A stretch of DNA of 64,000 bases from assembly GCF_002356295.1 (NCBI RefSeq), contig NZ_AP018042.1:1272361-1336360 (forward strand), in the 5' to 3' direction. The notes beneath the pieces were generated by a model. That model was not told where the DNA came from and searched no databases. It worked only from the letters and a program-made list of their open reading frames with translations. This document shows positions 58,348 through 64,000 of this stretch, piece by piece (position 1 is the stretch's first letter; each line of letters begins with the position of its first letter). The DNA is from Labilibaculum antarcticum (GTDB lineage Bacteria; Bacteroidota; Bacteroidia; Bacteroidales; Marinifilaceae). The translations under genes and the position numbers were made by a program.

Positions 58348-59101
58348 GCTGTACTAATTTTTAAATCAAACTTGAAGATATAAAAAATACTGGATTCAAG
58401 TTTATTCATTATGCATTACACTAAAATTGATATAAAAATACTCCTACTCCCCCGGAGAAACAAGAAAAGAATCTATTAGTCCTATAGATGCAATTATAAA
58501 GGCAGGAAATTTCGGATGAGAAATTGGCATTAAAAAAACACCCTTTTCACTATTCCTCTTATAACCTGAGATTTTTGTTTTACTGACAAGAGTTAGAATG
58601 AGCTCTGGACGGTCAAAATCGGTTGTAAGGGTAAGAATGTATTCTGTAGACTTAGAATGGATATATTGGGTTTTCGAATTGGCTTCCTGACACTCAGAAT
58701 GCACTCAGGAGCAATAAAATGAAAGAAATTGATGTTGAAATGGACGTATTTGGACTCAAAATCGATTAAACGGGTGTTGGAATGGACTCAGGGCACTCAG
58801 AATGGTCACACCAGCGTTAAAAATGGATTATGTACAGGTAATTTTCAACAATGCACCATCCTGTCCGTAATATTTCAATCCATATTATGTAGAGTGGTTC
58901 TTTTTTACACCTGTCGAATTGGGTTCTCTACCTACTTACGACTGTTAAGTACATTTAAGTAAGAATGATATAGTACCGATGTATTTTGAGTTAGGTCGTA
59001 GATGAGCTTGCGAATTTATGATTCAAACTAAACAACAATCGATATCAATCGATTTTCGCGTTTCATTTTATTTGGAATGTATAAATTGAATTGTAACTGT
59101 T
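58348..59101. other. 754-bp non-coding region holding a degenerate 21-bp array
   Basis: No supported gene; short open frames here show no family and partly follow the repeat. A small palindrome AATCGAT-ATCA-ATCGATT lies at about 59035-59052, before the stop of the adhesin gene. The array is listed separately. Confidence 0.6.
58600..58830. repeat. Second degenerate array with period of about 21 bp
   Basis: Eleven or twelve units of 19-21 bp, most exactly 21, each ending in (G/A)AAT: for example TGTATTCTGTAGACTTAGAAT, GGATATATTGGGTTTTCGAAT, TGGCTTCCTGACACTCAGAAT, GGACGTATTTGGACTCAAAAT and CGATTAAACGGGTGTTGGAAT. The shared form is about GGnnTnnnnGGnnTCnGAAT. Conservation is lower than in the array at 38493-38955, and the motif is different. 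Confidence 0.65.
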
Positions 59102-62100
59102 TTATCTCAAAATTGTAACTGTTCCTTTCATCGGTTTTTCATCATCAATTTTAATAACATAATAATACGAGCCAATCGGTAAATTACCATTCCCATCGGT
59201 TCCTTTCCATGGTGTTCCCTTGTATTCATTTCCCGAGCCACTAAACTTATAAATTGCTTTACCCCATCGATTGTATATCGCAATTTTCAATTTTTGCACC
59301 AATTCAACCCGTTCAATGCGCCAGCTATCATTATACCCATCGGCATTAGGAGTAAAAGCTCTAAGAAGGTTTTCTTCCCAATAATTCATTATTATTGCTT
59401 CCTGCCCTATATCAGCAGAATTAACACTGCACCCGTTGGCATTATCTGTTACTTCAACACTGTATTCGCCCGGATATTTAACCTCTATACTTGAAGTGAT
59501 TTCCCCTGTAGACCAAACATAAGCTGCCTCACCCTTTGTAAGTACTGTGGCTCTGATTATTATACTTTCAGCAGAGGATAAACTTCCTGAAAGCGGAGAA
59601 AGTGAAACCATCGGAACAACTACATCTTCTGTAATAAGTACTGGATCAGAAAGCACATTGCATTGGAGATTTTTATCCGAAACTTCTACTGAATACTCCC
59701 CTTCTTCTCCATTTTCTATCTCTAAAACGGAAGCCGTTTCCCCGAGGATTAAGTCATTATCTTTAAACCATTTGTAATGAGCTTCCCCCTGTACTTTCGC
59801 TCTCGCTGTCAAATCAATATTCTTTACATCGCAGGTTAATTCTGTTGCTGAAGAATTTAATTCTACTTCTTCCACAATGGTGAACACATCTACATTTTGT
59901 GCAGTATTGCTGATGTTGCCATTGCCATCGTCAAATGTCCAGTTGATGACATAGCTGCCTTCGGTGTTATAGGTCAATGGATCTAATGTAGTTCCCTGTA
60001 TCTCTCCTGCACAATTGTCGCTTGCCATTGGCTCTATAAGACTAATGGTACACATGCCACTTACATCATCCAAAACCGGGGCGATGGGGACAGTTACATC
60101 ATCTAAAATTACATTTTGAGGAACCGTGATGCTGTTCCCATTGCCATCGTCAAACGTCCAATTAATGACATGAATTCCCTGAGTAGTATAGCTTAACGGA
60201 TCGGTGGTTGTGCCTGTAATTGTTCCTGAACAATTATCTATTGTTGTTGGCGAAACTGCTGTGATGCTGCACTCTTCGGTGAGATCAGGCAAATTTGGGA
60301 TTACGGGAGCTATTACATCGTCAACAATTACATTTTGAGGGACTGTGATACTGTTCCCGTTGCCATCGTCAAACGTCCAATTAATGACATGAATGCCCTG
60401 AGTAGTATAGCTTAACGGATCGGTAGTGGTTCCTGTGATTTTTCCCGAACAATTATCTGTCGTTGTAGGCGAAACGACTGTGATGCTGCACTCTTCGGTG
60501 AGATCAGGCAGGTTTGGGATCACCGGAGCTGTTACATCATCAACAATTACATTTTGAGGGACTGTGATACTGTTCCCGTTGCCATCGTCGAATATCCATT
60601 GAATGACATAGGTTCCTTGCATAGTATAGCTTAATGGATCGGTGGTTGTGCCTGTGATTGTTCCCGAACAATTATCCATTGTTGTTGGCGAAACTGCTGT
60701 GATGCTGCACTCTCCGGTGAGATCGGCTGAGACTGGTGCGACAGGAGATTCAATATCTACTACAATAACAGTAATTGTATGATCCTCTATATTCCCAGAA
60801 AAGTCCTCTGCTTGCCAAAGTACTTTAGTTTCCCCAACTGGAAATTCCATTGTCACAGGTGCATTATTGGTAATTGATTTAATATGACAATTATCTGTAA
60901 CGTCAAGCGTGCCCCAACTAACAGTACTGGAAACATTTCGTCCGGGATCGGTATAAGCCGTTATTTTATCATCAGACAGTGCCGGAAAAGTAATGGTTGG
61001 TACAATATGATCAACCTTTGCTATAACATGAATATTATCACTGGCTATACAACCAAATTCGTTTGTTACCTCTACATCAAAGTTTGCTCCTGCAGGATCT
61101 TTTAATATATGAGTAATCTTTTGACTTGTTTTTCCTGTTGCTTTCCCTCCCCAAACATACGCCGCTCTTGAATTTCCAGCATCCAATTCGAAAGTTGTCC
61201 CCAAACACATGGGTGAACTTTTATCAGAAATATTAATATCGACAATCGGTTTGGGATACACTTCCAGATGTATTTCATCTGTACTTTTACATTCATTCTG
61301 ATCGGTAACCGTTAATGTATAATCGCCTGTTTTATCGGTTGTTAAAATTGTTTGCCCGTATGCCGGAACAGGAATTATTACATTTGTTACAGAAGTACTC
61401 CACTCGTAATAAAGATTGGGTCCCCAACCAGCCTCAGGCGTAATTGTAAGATCAGCAGGAGTTCCACCCTCGCAAATATTCCGATCTGCTCCAAGATCAA
61501 TCTTTATATCACTAATAAATTTTATCGTATCACTTGCAGAACATCCATTTGAAAAACTCACTTCCACATTAAAAGTTTCCATGGTATTTACCGATATTGT
61601 TTGGCTGGTTTCTCCTGTATTCCATAAATAAGTCGCTCCTGGATTTCCTGCATCTAAAATGATTGTATTCCCTTTGCAATTGATTTGATCTGTACCTAAA
61701 TCAACTGTTACAGATGCTATTTTACCACCATCTTTAATTATCCAGCCTTTGCTAACTAAAATATTTTTACCCGAATCGTCACAATATTTACTATTTCCCC
61801 CACTAAATCTCACGTTATTCTTCACTAGTAATTTAGCCCATGAATTTAATAAAGAAGTATAAATAGTAGGAGATAAAGTTACAAACTGAAACATATTGTC
61901 CATTTGAGTTACATTGGAAACATTCCAATTGCTGATGTCTCCAATAAAAGAATTCGCAGCACTGAACATATATTTCATATTAGAAACCGTACTGACATTC
62001 CAATTATTGAGTCCTACACCCTGAAATGATTCAGCGAAAAAAAACATATATCCCATGTCGGTAACCGAAATGGGATTCCATCCACTTAAATCTGCATCGA

Positions 62101-63091
62101 ATTTCTTTGCACTACCAAACATTTCATACATCTTATTCACATTACCGACATCCCATTTATCAATTCCCTTACCAGTAAATGAAGTTGCTCCTACAAACAT
62201 ATAACTCATGTTCGTAACAGAGCTTACATCCCATTCATTAACATCAGCATCCAATCTAGTTGCGTCTCTAAACATCCATGACATATCTTTAACTAAACTC
62301 AGATTCGGGGGTTCAATACCATCCCTTATCGTAAGATTGGAACAGCCAGAAAAAGAATAATTCATAGACTCCCAAATAAGATCTCCCCATTGCTCTATGG
62401 TTTTAATTTTATCCTTGTCTCCTCTATCATTAAAGTAGATTGCGGGGAATGTTCCTGAAATTTTTACTGTGTAAACACCAGTTTTAGCATAAGTGTGCTT
62501 TGCATCTCCTGTTTGATTTGTACTATTTGGCATTCCATCACCCCAATCAACCACATAATTATAAGTAAAGCCCCACCCACAAACAGGAATACTTATCTCT
62601 AAATCTCCCGCACTAACTTCCCATGTAGTTATGAATTCGTTTTGCAGGGAATATGGATAGTTGGGGAATTCCAGAACATCTTTTCGTGTTCCTACTTCTA
62701 AATTCCAGTCGCCATTTGCCCCGGTAATATCATCGGAGGCGGCAAGTGTAATGTTTAGTAATTTTTCGAGGTATGCTACTGCATTTTGGCCTTTTACACC
62801 TTTGCCAAATTCACAGGCATATATATTTATGTGTGTGATTCCTTTTAGCAGTTTGCTTTTTTTCAACCATGTGGCTATTTGAGGTGCAGTAAGCCATTCG
62901 CCATCAATTAGCAATTCGCCTGCCCGGCCATGGCTAAACAATTGAAATGATTCCGGAGTACTTGGTAGATTACTTAAACATTCTTTTGATTTCAGATTCT
63001 TATCAATATATATGTTTGCGTTGCTTCCAGAACAGGTAAATGAGCTTATACTTACAAACAGTATAAACAATACTAAAATCCTATTATTCAT
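59102..63091 (-). CDS. Large T9SS-secreted adhesin: DUF4347, DUF285, HYR-type repeats, gliding-type C-terminus
   Basis: 1329 residues. Signal peptide; DUF4347 domain at about 45-150 (FQLFSHGRAGELLIDGEWL, HINIYACEFGKG); PKD-like segment (YVVDWGDGMPNSTNQTGDAKHTYAKTGVYTVKIS); BspA/DUF285 repeats at about 250-420 (MSWMFRDATRLDADVNEWDV, SYMFVGATSFTGKGIDKWDV). Ig/PKD-like domains follow, then HYR-like repeats (about 770-1070: SYTTQGIHVINWTFDDGNGN, SITVPQNVIVDDV). The end (LLRAFTPNADGYNDSWRIER...YNRWGKAIYKFSG...LPIGSYYYVIKI) is the gliding-motility-associated type B T9SS tail. Probably a cell-surface adhesin, secreted with the PorP/SprF protein encoded just upstream. Confidence 0.92.
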   Translation of the reverse strand: MNNRILVLFILFVSISSFTCSGSNANIYIDKNLKSKECLSNLPSTPESFQLFSHGRAGELLIDGEWLTAPQIATWLKKSKLLKGITHINIYACEFGKGVKGQNAVAYLEKLLNITLAASDDITGANGDWNLEVGTRKDVLEFPNYPYSLQNEFITTWEVSAGDLEISIPVCGWGFTYNYVVDWGDGMPNSTNQTGDAKHTYAKTGVYTVKISGTFPAIYFNDRGDKDKIKTIEQWGDLIWESMNYSFSGCSNLTIRDGIEPPNLSLVKDMSWMFRDATRLDADVNEWDVSSVTNMSYMFVGATSFTGKGIDKWDVGNVNKMYEMFGSAKKFDADLSGWNPISVTDMGYMFFFAESFQGVGLNNWNVSTVSNMKYMFSAANSFIGDISNWNVSNVTQMDNMFQFVTLSPTIYTSLLNSWAKLLVKNNVRFSGGNSKYCDDSGKNILVSKGWIIKDGGKIASVTVDLGTDQINCKGNTIILDAGNPGATYLWNTGETSQTISVNTMETFNVEVSFSNGCSASDTIKFISDIKIDLGADRNICEGGTPADLTITPEAGWGPNLYYEWSTSVTNVIIPVPAYGQTILTTDKTGDYTLTVTDQNECKSTDEIHLEVYPKPIVDINISDKSSPMCLGTTFELDAGNSRAAYVWGGKATGKTSQKITHILKDPAGANFDVEVTNEFGCIASDNIHVIAKVDHIVPTITFPALSDDKITAYTDPGRNVSSTVSWGTLDVTDNCHIKSITNNAPVTMEFPVGETKVLWQAEDFSGNIEDHTITVIVVDIESPVAPVSADLTGECSITAVSPTTMDNCSGTITGTTTDPLSYTMQGTYVIQWIFDDGNGNSITVPQNVIVDDVTAPVIPNLPDLTEECSITVVSPTTTDNCSGKITGTTTDPLSYTTQGIHVINWTFDDGNGNSITVPQNVIVDDVIAPVIPNLPDLTEECSITAVSPTTIDNCSGTITGTTTDPLSYTTQGIHVINWTFDDGNGNSITVPQNVILDDVTVPIAPVLDDVSGMCTISLIEPMASDNCAGEIQGTTLDPLTYNTEGSYVINWTFDDGNGNISNTAQNVDVFTIVEEVELNSSATELTCDVKNIDLTARAKVQGEAHYKWFKDNDLILGETASVLEIENGEEGEYSVEVSDKNLQCNVLSDPVLITEDVVVPMVSLSPLSGSLSSAESIIIRATVLTKGEAAYVWSTGEITSSIEVKYPGEYSVEVTDNANGCSVNSADIGQEAIIMNYWEENLLRAFTPNADGYNDSWRIERVELVQKLKIAIYNRWGKAIYKFSGSGNEYKGTPWKGTDGNGNLPIGSYYYVIKIDDEKPMKGTVTILR
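60042..60780 (-). repeat. 219-bp tandem repeats encoding HYR-like domains
   Basis: The word GTGATGCTGC recurs at 60261, 60480 and 60699, exactly 219 bp (73 codons) apart, and long stretches between are nearly identical. A fourth, more diverged unit lies at 59890-60050. Recent in-frame duplication. Confidence 0.85.
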
Positions 63092-63245
63092 ATCTTAAGA
63101 GAATTGTGCAATCCTTACGTTCTTAATTATAAAGAAATACACCATGACACAAAACACAATGGAAATCAATTATTTCGATTTACTATTTAAAAATGATAAC
63201 AGAGATACTAATCAGCAAGCAGATGCATCATTCGAAAAATATTTT

Positions 63246-64000
63246 CTAGAAGAAGATATAACTTTTGCTGTTCCTCTTGTGACGTGAGGTTTTTGTTTTA
63301 CTGAAATTTCGATCGGCCGCTCTTCTTTCTCTCAATCGATTTTCCCTTTTCATCTTATTCGGAATGTCGAAATTGATTCCCAATGTAATTTCATGAGTTC
63401 CATCACTACTATCAGCAATTAAATTATTTGTGTAATGATCATATGAATATCCGATGTAATATTGATTGTAATTGACACCTACCATACCTACAATCTGATC
63501 GTTTGTTCTGTAGGATGCAGCCATCCAAAAATGATGAATATATAATTTAGCGGACAAATCGTAATAAATATCAGAATTCATGGTTTTTCGAACAATTACA
63601 GAAGGTTCCAGATCAACAAGGTCTTTTAAGTGAAAAGTATAACCCGCTGTAGCATAAAAATGTCGTGACATTATATTTCCCTGAACTCCATCATCACCTA
63701 ATTTTACTGAAGACTCAAATAAGTGTGCAGCCGATGCACCCACAAAATAATCATCGTTATATAAGTAAACCCCAAAATTTGCATCTGGTACATACGAAAC
63801 GATATCCGGACCATATTTAGGGTCATTGACAGGAATGTATCTCTTATCAAATTTAAACTGATAAAACACACCTCCAAGACCAAAAGAAAGCTTTGTTCCT
63901 GATTGTCCAAGTGTGCTTTTTGATAATTGCAAATGATAGGCATATGAAAACTCAATACCTGTTCTTGCTACCTCTCCTGCTTTATCATTAAAAAAATATG
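63246..64000 (-). CDS. PorP/SprF-family T9SS outer-membrane protein, partial
   Basis: The visible 250 residues are the C-terminal part. The frame continues beyond the window (upstream residues YFFNDKAGEVARTGIEFSYAYHLQLSKSTLG), so the apparent start at 63932 is not real. Typical blocks: LSFGLGGVFYQFKFD, DANFGVYLYNDDYFVGASAAHLF, HFYATAGYTFHL, LEPSVIVRKT, FWMAASYRTNDQIVGMVGVNYNQYYIGYSYD and TLGINFDIPNK, followed by a basic tail (RLRERRAADRNFSKTKTSRHKRNSK). Members assist secretion or surface anchoring of proteins with type B C-terminal domains; the downstream adhesin, 155 bp away, has one. Confidence 0.9.
   Translation of the reverse strand, partial: YFFNDKAGEVARTGIEFSYAYHLQLSKSTLGQSGTKLSFGLGGVFYQFKFDKRYIPVNDPKYGPDIVSYVPDANFGVYLYNDDYFVGASAAHLFESSVKLGDDGVQGNIMSRHFYATAGYTFHLKDLVDLEPSVIVRKTMNSDIYYDLSAKLYIHHFWMAASYRTNDQIVGMVGVNYNQYYIGYSYDHYTNNLIADSSDGTHEITLGINFDIPNKMKRENRLRERRAADRNFSKTKTSRHKRNSKSYIFF

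Noticed and set aside
58444-58962. Short open frames in the gap before the large adhesin
   Set aside because: No recognisable domain, no ribosome site or promoter, and they partly coincide with the degenerate array.

Overview
The window looks like a chromosomal segment of an AT-rich, marine, facultatively or strictly anaerobic Bacteroidota, most likely of the Marinilabiliales type. The signs are a SusC/SusD polysaccharide utilization locus with sulfatases, type IX secretion C-terminal domains with a PorP/SprF protein, promoters with a TAnnTTTG -7 element, many lipoproteins, and a monomeric [FeFe] hydrogenase. The genus is inference. No rRNA or tRNA gene was recognised.

Positions 1-18103 hold a polysaccharide utilization locus on the minus strand. 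In order of transcription it encodes a SusC-like TonB receptor, a SusD-like lipoprotein, a LamG lipoprotein, a sulfatase, a decayed sulfatase remnant, a GH130 mannosylglucose phosphorylase, a mannobiose/cellobiose 2-epimerase, a clan GH-A (GH5-like) secreted glycanase, a GPH-type sugar symporter, a LacZ-type GH2 enzyme and a second sulfatase cut by the window edge. A divergent AraC-type regulator follows. The epimerase plus GH130 pair is the known phosphorolytic route for beta-1,4-mannobiose, so the target is probably a beta-mannan, and the sulfatases suggest a sulfated marine one.

Positions 18100-25560 are accessory. They hold an IS1595-type transposase remnant, small unknown genes, a CPBP membrane protease, and a compact stress cluster (two Hsp20, two small lipoproteins, a CbpA-like DnaJ and a thioredoxin). 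Positions 25560-34040 hold a TPR-histidine kinase/LuxR response regulator pair and a 1817-residue secreted surface protein with BspA-type leucine-rich repeats, thirteen InlB-type B-repeats and a T9SS tail.

Positions 34300-38270 contain the most unusual structure: three consecutive minus-strand gene units, each bounded by its own perfect 9-10 bp inverted repeat (GTT... / ...AAC). They are separated by long imperfect inverted repeats, like integron cassettes without an integrase (CALIN-like). Next to them (38490-38955) is a strictly 21-bp-periodic degenerate repeat array between two strong hairpins. A second, looser array of about 21 bp period lies at 58600-58830.

Positions 39240-57000 are mostly core functions: exonuclease VII, a PBP4-type carboxypeptidase, a sensor kinase, a porin-like protein, a TPP-riboswitch-controlled thiamine uptake operon (TonB receptor, PnuC-family transporter, thiamine pyrophosphokinase), two thioredoxins, a tRNA nucleotidyltransferase, the [FeFe] hydrogenase and an EEP-family hydrolase. 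Positions 57000-64000 encode a beta-helix lipoprotein, a 1329-residue adhesin with a gliding-motility-type C-terminus, and the PorP/SprF protein that probably serves its secretion.
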